This document shows positions 22,973 to 32,704 of a stretch of DNA of 64,000 bases, piece after piece. The notes under the pieces were generated by a model that saw nothing but the letters and a program-made list of their open reading frames with translations, was not told the DNA's origin and searched no databases. Source of the stretch: Phoma sp. XZ068 (taxonomy: Eukaryota; Ascomycota; Dothideomycetes; Pleosporales; Didymellaceae); NCBI GenBank assembly GCA_004835665.1, contig RBKR01000001.1:372001-436000 (forward strand), given 5' to 3'. Each line of letters begins with the position of its first letter. The stretch's first letter is position 1. Position numbers and translations under genes: made by a program.

Positions 22973-23673
22973 TTGACAGGGCTGTAAAATCAAAGCAGCA
23001 GCAAGAGCCCATGAGTGGAGCAAAGGATGGATAAGGGGCTTGTTTATGGCATGTGACACCATGTTGATGTTTGGTCGACATTTGAGAGAAACTGGATGCA
23101 AGGGATGGAATCACCGGCAATGACATGTTGAAGACTTCGAACCGGTCGTGCAATAAACTTATGCGAGGCGATGGGATGTTCAGTCTGCAGGAGTGTCGGT
23201 AGCGTTGGTCACTTGTGGTCATCGAATAACGGGACTGAGGGAATCGCAGTGTTTGGGTCCGGGTTGCCAGATGAGGCAAGGACGGAGCTTGGCAGCTTTT
23301 GGGTGCTATTAGAATGTCGCGTGATGTCAACATGTAGGGAGAAGTGCGGAAGCTAAGTATTCTAGAAGTGGAGGTGATAGCATGACGATGTGTGTACAAG
23401 CTTTCGGTTGGTGCGTGCGGGCCGCCGGGAAGGAAAGAACGGTAGACTATGTAGCAAGTACCAAACGTTGGTTATTCTCCCACGATCCAGTGTTCAGTAT
23501 CAGGGATTATGTGGAAACTGGAGTTATTGGACGCATGCCTAGAAATGGACGGAATGAGATCCTAATGTGAGCGATATTGGTATAGATGACTCACCGAGCA
23601 CATGAAGGCTACACATGTGCATGACGACTAGAATGTTGCGCATCGAATCTATTCTTTTGGTATCTTATCTTCT
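22973..23673. other. Intergenic, promoter side of sugar transporter gene
   Basis: No gene supported. The open frame of the transporter continues partway into this region without a clear start. Confidence 0.45.
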
Positions 23674-25149
23674 CTAGCTCTTCGCAGCCGCAGCCGCAGC
23701 CTTCTCGGCCTTTTTCTTCTCCTGCTCGGCTAGCTTAGCCAGCTTCTTCATCTGGTTCTTCGTCATTGGCTGGCCATCTGCACCTGCCGGTGTTGCCTCG
23801 CCGTCCTTTTTCTCCTCCACCTTTGGCTTCTCCACATTGGGGTTGCCCTTCCACTCTAGCTGTCTCGGGCGCAGGAACTCGTCGAGAACCTCGTCTGTGA
23901 CCTTGGCCCTTGCTTCCTGGAAACGCTTGACGTATTGTGTCATCATTTCGACGCACTCCTTTTTCATTTCACCGGTCAGGAGCTCGCCTTTGCGGTACTC
24001 GTCGGCTAGTCTCAGCAGCTTCTCGTCATCATCTTCGAAATAGGAAAGGTACTGGTATGGAACGTCAATGTCGGGGTTGCCACCCTTCTCACGGTGTAGT
24101 TCGAGCGTCTCCTGACCGCCAGAGAAGGCGTGAGAGTTGATCTTCTTCTTGATCTCTTTGGGGGTATCGCTCATGAAGATGGCCGAGTTGGGATTGGAGG
24201 CGCTCATCTTGCCGCCTGCGCCTTGCAGTGCTGTGAGGAACTTGGAGTGGATCAGAGCAGGCTTCGGCGATGGCTGGTCCATCCTGTTGCAGTTCTCACG
24301 GACAAGGCGGAAGTAAGGGTCTTGGTCGATAGCGCAGGGGATGAGGCAGGGGATGGCAGCGAGCTGCTTCGATCGGTGATATGTCTTGTAGTCTTGGCCC
24401 CAGATGAAAGGGTAGGAGGAGGCGAACGCAGCAACACACTGCTTGGCAGCAAAAGCATTGCTGCCAATGTTGGTTGAGCCGTGGAAGCCAAAGGCGCCGC
24501 GCACCTGGTTGTTGGTGATGAGCTTCTCAAACTCGGTGCTGTTGAGGTTGAAGTGCCTGTTGAAGCCAGAGGTGAAGAACTCGGAGTCGATGTACATGAA
24601 GGTCTTCTTGGGGTCGAAGCCAATGGAGATGATGTCCTTGGCGTTCTGTCGGGCAAACTCGTAGACCTCGGGCTGCTTCAGCTTCTCCTTGAAGAGGAAC
24701 TTCTCGTCGTCGGTCAACATGATGACGAGGGGCACGTCAAATACATCCTGCAGCCACTTTGTGAACTCGAAGGGGATGGTGTGGCCAATGTGCATAGCAT
24801 CGCTGCTGGGCCCGCGGCCGGTGTACAGCAGGAAGTCCTCGCCCTTCTCGTACTTGTCCAGGATGAGCTCCAGGTCGCGGTGGGAGAAGAACAGGCGGCG
24901 CCGCAGCCAGCGGTGCGGCTTGTGGCCCGTCACGCGCTCGAAGCGCTCGAGCAGCGGGTCGTCGATGAGCTTGGTGGCCCACTGTGCGGAGATGGCGGCA
25001 TAGTCGAACTCCTGGACGTTGCCGTCGGCGTCGGTCGCGGCCTGGACGTCCCAGGGATTGATCTCCTGCACCGTGGCCTTGGACACGGGCTCTGCGGCCG
25101 TCGCGGCGAGGCTGAGGGCAGCAACGGAGGGCGGTTCGGGCTCCGTCAT
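23674..25149 (-). CDS. WRS1: Tryptophanyl-tRNA synthetase, cytoplasmic
   Basis: A 491-residue class I aminoacyl-tRNA synthetase that charges tRNA-Trp in the cytosol. No intron. The eukaryotic-type HIGH motif is at about residues 120-123 (MHIGHTIPF) and the KMSAS loop lies near residue 345 (GGKMSASNP). FIWGQDYKTYHRSKQLA and the DDEKFLF region are typical of eukaryotic and archaeal TrpRS. The first in-frame ATG is at 25149; the open frame extends about 33 codons upstream without ATG. The C-terminus carries a 50-residue Lys/Glu/Ala tail of low complexity, a common fungal extension. It is divergent from the PRELI-type gene, and a TGAGTCA site is 92 bases upstream. Confidence 0.96.
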   Translation of the reverse strand: MTEPEPPSVAALSLAATAAEPVSKATVQEINPWDVQAATDADGNVQEFDYAAISAQWATKLIDDPLLERFERVTGHKPHRWLRRRLFFSHRDLELILDKYEKGEDFLLYTGRGPSSDAMHIGHTIPFEFTKWLQDVFDVPLVIMLTDDEKFLFKEKLKQPEVYEFARQNAKDIISIGFDPKKTFMYIDSEFFTSGFNRHFNLNSTEFEKLITNNQVRGAFGFHGSTNIGSNAFAAKQCVAAFASSYPFIWGQDYKTYHRSKQLAAIPCLIPCAIDQDPYFRLVRENCNRMDQPSPKPALIHSKFLTALQGAGGKMSASNPNSAIFMSDTPKEIKKKINSHAFSGGQETLELHREKGGNPDIDVPYQYLSYFEDDDEKLLRLADEYRKGELLTGEMKKECVEMMTQYVKRFQEARAKVTDEVLDEFLRPRQLEWKGNPNVEKPKVEEKKDGEATPAGADGQPMTKNQMKKLAKLAEQEKKKAEKAAAAAAKS

Positions 25150-25640
25150 GGCGGTGGAGGCGGCAGAAGGGAGGGGGAGAGAGAGGAGGGCGTTGCGAGC
25201 AGCTGGGCGTCGTTGCTGGCTCGTGCCGTTATTCTCGCACTGAGTCAATCAATATAGAGTGACTGCACCGCGCGCCCCCACCAACCACCGTCAGTCCTCC
25301 GCGGGGCCGCCGCGCCACACTTTGACGCGCACCGCCACCACAGCCACTTCCCGTTTTTGCCGCCGTCAGCAGAGCTCCATCTCCTCACCACCCAACGTCA
25401 CACCACTCGCATTCCACCTCCCCCGCACCACGCGCATCACACGTCTGTCCAATTGTTGCCGGACAATTGGCGGCCTCGACCATGCAATACACACCACAAC
25501 GATAGCCACCGCCTGTCTCCGCCCATTGCACACGACCACCTCCAGCTCCACCAGCACGTGAATAGCACCGACAACGACGAGCACGTGAACCGCGGCCACA
25601 GACAATCAATCACCACCAGCACGTAAACTCCGCAGCCGCC
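25150..25640. other. Divergent promoter between TrpRS and PRELI-type genes
   Basis: A 491-bp region serving two starts. It is rich in CAC/ACC repeats near the PRELI side (about 25270-25620) and contains TGAGTCA at 25241-25247. Confidence 0.6.
25241..25247 (-). promoter_or_regulatory. TGACTCA (minus strand), Gcn4/CpcA-type element
   Basis: The plus strand reads TGAGTCA, a perfect Gcn4/CpcA half-palindrome, 92 bases before the TrpRS ATG. Aminoacyl-tRNA synthetase genes are known targets of general amino-acid control in fungi. Function here is inferred from motif and position only. Confidence 0.5.
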
Positions 25641-26486
25641 ATGGTCAAGTTCTACTCGTCCCAGGAGACGTACTCGTACTCGTTCCCCGCCGTCACCCTC
25701 GCCTACTTCCTGCGTTACCCCAACCCCTACGCCACCCATGTCCTCTCCACCGACACCATCGCCCGCTCCTACGACCCGGCCACCCAGCGCCTGACCACCA
25801 TCCGCCTGCACCTCAAGCGCTCCAAGCTGCCTGCCGCCGTCCTCCGCCTACTGCCCAAGTCTCTGCTCGGCGCCTCGGCGAGCGGCGACACACAGACCTA
25901 CATCCTCGAGAAGAGCGTTGTCGACGTCAAGGAAGGATGGATGGACACCGAGTCGCGCAATCTCGAGTGGACCGGCGTCCTCTCCGTCGTCGAGCGCCAG
26001 TACTTCAAGCGCCCCGACATTCCCGACGAAGCAAAGGTCTTCAAAGGCATGGAGGGCGCTGCTCGCCGCCACGGCTTCCTCTCCTTCGGTAAAGACGGCA
26101 ATGGCGTCAAAGTCGAAGACAACGGCGAGACCACCGAAGTCATCTCCTCCGTCACACTCCACTCCCACATCGGCGAGGCCTGGAAGCGGAAGCGCGAGGC
26201 CGCAAACGAGGCTGCGTCAACCTCGTCGGAAGACGACCCCCCGAAGATGGGTTTCCTGCGCAGCTGGGGCACCGCAACGCTGCAGCGCCAGATTGAAAAA
26301 ATCGGCCTAACGCGTGCGCAGCGCAGCCAGCCCAACGCAAAAGAGGGCATGAAAGTCGTCCTCGAGCGCATGCGCGAAGGTGGCCTTGTAGGCGTGCTCG
26401 AGGGCATGCGTCGAGACCGCGAGGCCATTCTCGCCGGCCGCTCGCTCCTCGCACCCCTCGCCAAACCGCCAAGCGACGACGAATGA
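25641..26486 (+). CDS. PRELI/MSF1 (Ups) family mitochondrial lipid-transfer protein
   Basis: A 281-residue single-exon protein. The N-terminal two thirds (about 1-180) is a PRELI/MSF1 domain: MVKFYSSQETYSYSFPAVT start, FLRYPNPYATHVLSTD, then SKLPAAVLRLLPKSLLG and LEWTGVLSVVERQYF. In yeast and animals such proteins shuttle phosphatidic acid or phosphatidylserine across the mitochondrial intermembrane space together with Mdm35/TRIAP1. The C-terminal about 90 residues are charged and helical and extend beyond the core domain. Which Ups paralogue it matches cannot be told from the sequence alone, though the N-terminus looks closest to Ups1. ATG choice is clear because the domain begins at residue 1. 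Confidence 0.85.
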   Translation: MVKFYSSQETYSYSFPAVTLAYFLRYPNPYATHVLSTDTIARSYDPATQRLTTIRLHLKRSKLPAAVLRLLPKSLLGASASGDTQTYILEKSVVDVKEGWMDTESRNLEWTGVLSVVERQYFKRPDIPDEAKVFKGMEGAARRHGFLSFGKDGNGVKVEDNGETTEVISSVTLHSHIGEAWKRKREAANEAASTSSEDDPPKMGFLRSWGTATLQRQIEKIGLTRAQRSQPNAKEGMKVVLERMREGGLVGVLEGMRRDREAILAGRSLLAPLAKPPSDDE

Positions 26487-26988
26487 TTACGAGACAGGAA
26501 CGTTTATGCGGGAAACGTCGTGTCTGGCCATGTGTAGGATGATGTGTTTCTGGTTTTTCTGAATGGGCAACATTTAGCGACGGCGTACTGGTTTCTCTCC
26601 CTCTTCTTTCGTCTACGCCCTCGCTTTTGCGCGGGTTGGATTTGTTTTACTACCACCACCGTCACATCACATGTCGTGTCGAGATTCACTCAAAAATTCT
26701 CGCAGTTGGGTTTCCTTCTGTAACATTTACACCGGCGCACTGCTTGCGGGAAACTGTATATTTACTAAAAAAAGCAGTAACAATAACAGTAAAATAACAT
26801 TAAAATAACTTCATACGTATACTTCAATTCTCGTCGCTGGGTATCATCTATCCAAACCGTGCATGCATGCAAAAAGAGTGAAAAGGAAAGAAGGAAAAAA
26901 AGTACACGGTGTGTACTGGGTATCAATCAACCAACCAAACACCTCATCCACCACCCACTATATACACACTCCCCACCATCACACGTAA
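26487..26988. other. Convergent intergenic region
   Basis: 3' flanks of the PRELI-type and TmpA-like genes, with A-rich low-complexity stretches at about 26765-26810 and 26878-26900. No gene. Confidence 0.5.
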
Positions 26989-28701
26989 TCACGAATCCCA
27001 AATCGGCCCAAAAGCAGGTACACCCCTCCCCTCCAACCCGCCAACAACCCTCCTCGTAACACTCTCATTACTCAGCACAAACACCGCCTCGGCCTGCATC
27101 TCCCCATACAACATCCACGCCACAGCAAGTAAATCCGGTCTACCAGCCTCATCCGTATCCAGCACCACAGCCTGCGGATCCGCGCGGTCCACGAGGGTCA
27201 TGATATCAGCCCCGTAGGTAGCACGTGGTGAGCGGGTTGACCATACCAGCCGCGCGATTTGGGAGGGAGGGCGGTCGAGTAGGGAGGAGAGACAGGGTCC
27301 TATGCCGCTTCCTGTTGTTATTATGAGGATGCGCGTGTAGAGGCAGGAGAGGGAGAGGACGCCGGCGCGGGGGTGGGATTTGACCCAGAACTGCATCTGC
27401 ATGGGTTCTATGTGTGGTTCTGGGTGGTGGGTTTGCGCGGTGTGGATGATGTTGCGTGTCCAGTCGCCTGCTGCGCTGATGATTAGGCTGTTTCCGTTTG
27501 CCTCGTTTGCGCCGTGTGGGTGGGTGGTTGGGAATGTGGCGAAGGGGTGCCATTCGCGGAGGGGAGAGGATGAGAGGACCAGGCAGGAGTATTTGTGGAC
27601 TCTATTTGGAAAAGAGAGCTGTAGTGCGTGGTTTGACAACGGCGTGGCTGTGAAGATCCAGCGGCGGAGGAGGAGCCAGGGATACATCAGCAGTGCTGTT
27701 ATGGCGAGGAGGATGTAGAATGTTGGGGTGTGGATGAGTAAGGTGGTGAATGTGCTGCTGGTGTCCTCGGTGGTGTTGCTGGTATTGTACTCAGTTAGAA
27801 GCAGTATTTGTGCCCAAAAGAGTGCGATGGAAAGCCAGCCCATGAAGCGGTGCGTAAATTCCCACGTATCATGGTGTCGTGCACGGAGGCGCGGGAGCGA
27901 GAGGACGATGATGGTGACCAGCAGGGAGGATGTCACTAGTGTCAGAATCAAGATGAGAGGCGTGTAATGTCCCTCCATCACGCCCTGCCAGCTCATCACA
28001 GCCGTGAACACAATCCACCATAGCGATCCCATGACCGCTGCTCCGCTGTGAATACCGCCATAGCAGTACACCCTGCTCACGACCCTTCGTAGTCGGAGAG
28101 GCAAGGACCAGGGTACAAGCCAGGCGGTTCGAAAGAGGAGGTTGATGAGCCAGTCCTGGCGGAAGAGTATCGCGAGGAGGAAGTTGGACGACGCGAAAGT
28201 TGCCAGGTGATCGAGTTTGAATGTTATAGATATGTTCCACGACGAGACATGTAGGAGAAGGAGCACTGCTGCGAGATTAAGGATAAAAACAAGTGTGAAG
28301 AGGCGCTGATAGACGGCAAAGATGGTGTAGCGAAAGCGGACTGTCCAGGAATGTTCAGATGGTAGACATGAATAGCCTGGTCTTGATCCCTTCCTTAGTA
28401 ACTCAAAAGTCGAGGAGGAGGAGGAGGCTGAAGTGGTGTCGCTTCGTTGGCTGCTCTGCGAGTGGCTGCGTTGTAGGCACTTCTCAAGATCGATGATTCG
28501 CCGAGGTGGTTCAATCAGCCGGAACTCATCAGGATCAAAGATCGCCGCTGGTTGGTCTGAAGGGATAACAGCCGATCTGACAGGTGGTGGTCTGCCACGT
28601 TGTTTGTCGCTTCGAAGTTGTCGTTCTCTCCACCAATGTTTGTACCGACAAGGGGCTGTAGAAGGACCTGTCGCTTCCCACCGACTTTGGCTGTATGACA
28701 T
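26989..28701 (-). CDS. TmpA-like integral membrane flavo-oxidoreductase-like protein
   Basis: A single-exon protein of about 570 residues from the ATG at 28701 (602 from the ATG at 28797). The N-terminal about 120 residues are cytosolic, with a Ser run. Then follow about six membrane segments and a soluble C-terminal module related to ferredoxin-NADP reductase: WHPFATFP resembles the FAD site and TGSGIGPCLSSLL resembles the NAD(P) loop. The layout matches Aspergillus TmpA and the similar domain at the C-terminus of orphan NRPS12-like proteins; this is from memory of the family. Compared with ferric reductases the membrane part has few candidate haem histidines (YGGIHSG and FTHRFMGW). TmpA is linked to conidiation signalling in Aspergillus; whether that holds here is unknown. 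Confidence 0.65.
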   Translation of the reverse strand: MSYSQSRWEATGPSTAPCRYKHWWRERQLRSDKQRGRPPPVRSAVIPSDQPAAIFDPDEFRLIEPPRRIIDLEKCLQRSHSQSSQRSDTTSASSSSSTFELLRKGSRPGYSCLPSEHSWTVRFRYTIFAVYQRLFTLVFILNLAAVLLLLHVSSWNISITFKLDHLATFASSNFLLAILFRQDWLINLLFRTAWLVPWSLPLRLRRVVSRVYCYGGIHSGAAVMGSLWWIVFTAVMSWQGVMEGHYTPLILILTLVTSSLLVTIIVLSLPRLRARHHDTWEFTHRFMGWLSIALFWAQILLLTEYNTSNTTEDTSSTFTTLLIHTPTFYILLAITALLMYPWLLLRRWIFTATPLSNHALQLSFPNRVHKYSCLVLSSSPLREWHPFATFPTTHPHGANEANGNSLIISAAGDWTRNIIHTAQTHHPEPHIEPMQMQFWVKSHPRAGVLSLSCLYTRILIITTGSGIGPCLSSLLDRPPSQIARLVWSTRSPRATYGADIMTLVDRADPQAVVLDTDEAGRPDLLAVAWMLYGEMQAEAVFVLSNESVTRRVVGGLEGRGVPAFGPIWDS

Positions 28702-30773
28702 TGTGGAATGTGATTGGAATATTGTGCTAGCTGTCAGGTGAGTTGTGCGAGTTCGCAGGGTGAGCAAATAGTTTATATTGCAAGCAAAATTGGTCATTGT
28801 CCGGCAAACTGGACAAAGAAGCCGGCTTACACAGAGTTGTCGGATGTTAACACAAACACCGAATCGGAGACAGCAGCAAGGAGTGTGCGTGACGAAATGA
28901 GAGGGTGCACAGGAACGAGTGGGTGAAATGATTTCTGCTTCAGCGCCATAGTGTGTCGGTTCATCGGCATGCCGTATCGAGGTGCAGATGTCTGACTTTC
29001 ACACGTGGAATGAGCTTCAGGAAGACACAACAGGAAGGTCTGCATATACGAATGCGGCCCCCTATCCCATGAGGCATGGTAAGCCGGGTTCAGATATCCA
29101 TGGCGTAGGTTGACCAGGCGGGCTGTGCTAGTTCCTTCAACCCCTGGATAGGATCGTTACCCAGGTTTGTTGAGGCTCTATGTGTGGGCCTCGTGGACGG
29201 GAACCTGCGGATAGCAGCGTCAGAGAGATCCAAATATGCAGGTATGCCACGCTTAGGATAGCGTCAACGGCCGACAGTTCAACGTGGTGCGGTAGGTTCA
29301 TTCCAGGGAGCTTGGCAGGTCAAATCGATGCTGTCATTGGCGTTCTCCCTTCGTCCTGCAGAGCAAGACTGTTCGACAACGGCAGTGTGAGAGAGCAACA
29401 CTGCACGGCGGTGGAACGCTCAGACCTCCATGTTTGTTGTACACGCAGCGTGTTTGGCTGCGGGGCGCGACGGGTCTGCGCAGATGCAGGAGTTCTGTGT
29501 TTGTATTCCCAGGTGTGCTGCAAGGTTAGCCACCGTTACTAGTCAGTGCTTGTAAGCTTGTTGTGCTCTCCATATCTTCCCTGATGAAGCATAGTTCGAG
29601 GATGTGTTGAGGGCAGAGCAACGTAATTGCCTTGGAATCTTGACGTACCGCACATGAGCACCAAGTTGGATAGGGAACAGTCGTCAATGTCAGTCGCCCA
29701 AAGCGCATATACATGGTGTCGATCTGAAGGCGACTACGCCACGATCGATCCACTGTTGTCAGCTCACGCCAGTGGTGTAAGCGGCGCAGGCCTGACGCAC
29801 CTTCATATCGTTTTGTGTGAAAAGGCACGCTTCGCATCTCGAACCAGGTTGTCGGACACTCCGCGCCTGGCTAAACACGCGCAAGGGATGGCAAATTTGC
29901 TCGAGTCTCAGCCTCTAGTGCAGGTCTAGAGGGGATAAAAACATAGACCCTGGCGCAAAACAAGCCAGATTGCCAGGCTGCTGCATCTCTTCCGGAAGTA
30001 GCCCTGACGTTTCGGTGTCCTGCGCCTGTCTGCCGGCCGAGGCTGTTGTCGCGCACAGATCGTTGCGCTGTGCAACCCTCGAACGGTCGGTCGTGTAACC
30101 TAGAGAAATCTTCTCCTGGCAGATCATGGTTCGAGGGTGACGATTCGAGATGTGCTACACATGTACGACAGCTTCGCAGGTGTCCAGTGCCCTCAGCAGT
30201 AACGGTACAACATGCGTATGTCCGGTCAGGGTTAAAGAACGCCAGGCGCGGGTCGAGGCTTAACTAGCTCAACAAGTACAACTTCCTCACGATGCTTTAC
30301 AGTCAGGTCATTCGGAAGCTTCGGTCCTTGCTGGAAGTACAAAGTAGACGTGCATAATCTGCGTGTCATTCATGCAGCAAGATTACTAGCCCGCGTTTGC
30401 TACCTGACAGTCGGATTGAGCTTTGCAATGTGCAATGCATCCCTGGAGATAGTGAAGACACAGTAGACTTTGTAAACGAAGCTAACACGGTTTCAGGTCA
30501 AGAACAATCGGATGATATGAAATAAGAGAGGAACTAAGATACCTGTCGATTCTTTCCGTTTCTGCAAAAGGGGGGACGCACGATACTTGCCAGACTGTTT
30601 CGTGACGAAAAAACTAGAGGGCCGAGGAACGCTTTTGATGTGATTCGACATCTTCGTGTGTATTGCGTGCATTTCAAATCTTTTCCCTTGGCTATCGCTT
30701 TCGTGGATGGGCCTGCCTGTTTAGGTGTGTGCTGATGCGTCACGCAGAGTCTGGAGCCTGAGGAAGCCAAAGT
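28702..30773. other. 2-kb intergenic region
   Basis: Promoter side of the TmpA-like gene and 3' flank of the BTB gene. Short open frames such as 29180-29542 show no recognisable domain. No repeat, tRNA or transposon remains seen. Confidence 0.45.
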
Positions 30774-32191
30774 TCAGGTCCCAGAGACAGTTCCACGGTG
30801 CGCCTCCGTTGGAATGGCTTGAGCGTTTTCGCCGATATGGCAGTTCTCGTGCTTGATATGTAGACCATCATCAATGACTTGTTCTAACTTGATCTCCTTG
30901 TACGCCACCATAGCCGCGATGAGTTCGCTTGCAGTGCTGTGATTGACGGAATCTCGAATCTGAGCCCACAGATCTGTCTCCATACCCTTCGCCATGGTAT
31001 GGATGACCAGTTGTGACAGCCTTGCTGGTGGGTTCTCGTCCTTGAGGACGTGGTTGAACACAGTGATCACGATATCGTCGGAGACTGCGTGCGACTCTGG
31101 TGTATCTTGCTGTACGAACAACCCAAGTAGGGATCGAAGAGGAATACCATTCGAGAAGGCTTTGGAGATGCTGTCAGAGGCGGATTCGTAGAGTCGATCC
31201 ATGCACTTCTCAGCAAGCACGACGATTTGAAGACGTGTAGCAAGCGCCCAGATATCGTACAGATGTTCCGCATCTTCGTAGTTGAGTGTCGATCGATAGG
31301 CCCATTCGACGACAGATATAACGCTGTTCTCTTTGGCGCTGCGGAGCAGAAGTCGACCTTGCGCCCAAGCTTTGTTGATGTTGTTCTTAGCCTTTTGCTT
31401 TTCAGTAGCCCTGCACCTTTGAAGCCGCGCGCATACTTCCTCCGCAACCTCAAGAGCCCCTTCAGCGTTGAGCAGTTGAAGACGTTTATGCAGAGTCAAA
31501 CCCTGGAAGAGTTTGACGGTCTTTGGGATCTCAGCTGACTGGATGAGATTCTTGTTCGTGAACTGCAGCTCCAATACCTCACGGATGGCTTTGCTGATGA
31601 CTTTCTGATACTCCTGTAGTGGATAGCTGTCTTCAATGCTTGTGATCAGTGATATGAGCTGAGCGGAGGTTAGCACGCAACACGAAACCGCGATTTCGTC
31701 AAGTGTCCAAGAACGAGGTGGCTCACCTTTGCTCCGTGCTTCTGTTCGTCGAAATGTTCCGGGGTCAAGCCAACCATCGTGATGGACTCGATTCGCTCCA
31801 GATAGTCATCGCATTTGTTGTAATTCTCTCGCAATATCTCTGCCCTCATAGAGAAATTTCGCATTTTCTCACTGTGGCGACACAGAATCTGCTCATGAAT
31901 CGTGCACCGAGTGCGGAGGTCATCGCCGGAGCAGATGGTAATGACGTCCTGCATTGAGTTCCTTGCATTTCAATGAGGAGAGGGACTGGCTGATATCACG
32001 GGAACTTACTGAGAAACTGGAGCTTGCTGTTGGTCGTTCATCTTTGAAGTTGTTACCGTGGGCGGAACTACGTACACACCTTGCACGCCGGAAGTTGGTG
32101 GTGATGTCGCAGACTGTCCCGGCTCGATGCTTTTACGCAACGTGGTCGAGGCTGGAGACAGCTTGCTTGGAGTTGCGGGTCCCGCGCTCAT
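30774..32191 (-). CDS. BTB/POZ-domain protein
   Basis: About 433 residues from three exons: 32191-32010, 31961-31727 and 31658-30774, with consistent phase and a branch-like GCTAAC before the last acceptor. After a Ser/Pro/Thr-rich leader of about 60 residues comes a BTB-like start (DVITICSGDDLRTRCTIHEQILCRHSEKMRN), typical of the many fungal BTB proteins. The region SVISVVEWAYRSTLNYEDAEHLYDIWALATRLQIVVLAEKCMDRLYE matches the second half of such proteins. About 130 residues with Lys/Gln-rich helices separate the two parts, more than usual, so the BTB fold is interrupted or only partly conserved. Such proteins often act as adaptors, for example for Cul3, but no partner is evident. Confidence 0.7.
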
Positions 32192-32704
32192 CGTGAGGTA
32201 CTGGAGCAGAATTGTCGATAGCAGGTAGTGGAGAAGAGAGGCAAGGGTTGCCGGTTTTATGTGCTCACGGTGCTGGTTCCGTACCTGCTGCTCTTACCTT
32301 GGGCGGGGCTTCATGGCAAATGGTGAGAGTGCCCAGACATGACTGAGCAGGGTGAGAGTAAGGAGAAGGAAGAAGATGAGTCGACGACTGGTATGGTTCA
32401 TGAAAGAGAAATACTGTATGCATATTGACGTCTCTACATGCAGACGGATGTCTGCTCGACAGCCTACCTCGTAGTACCATTGCAGCTGTCGTCTTGGACT
32501 GCAGGTTTGGTACTCATTGTGCATTTTGAGCAGTCAGCGGACACTTCATCACGGTGAGTACAACACCGATGGAGCGAATGGTGAGGGTCATCATCGAGGG
32601 ACGGCAAGGTGAATGATGTGGTGTGGCCCGAGCTCAATCTCCCCGCAACGCCCAAATGTTGTTCAACACGGTCGCAGCTGCGCGCAGGAAAACAACGCGT
32701 CGCC
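32192..32704. other. Divergent promoter region of BTB and GCP3 genes
   Basis: A 513-bp region between two divergent starts. No motif I can support. Confidence 0.5.

Noticed and set aside
24481..25257. 258-codon open frame antisense to TrpRS
   Set aside because: It mirrors the GC-rich codons of a certain gene; Gly/Val/Leu/Glu repetition is what antisense of such codons gives.
26855..26880. TGCATGCATGCA palindrome in the convergent region
   Set aside because: A 12-base alternating palindrome made of the simple unit TGCA is not rare in a window of this size.
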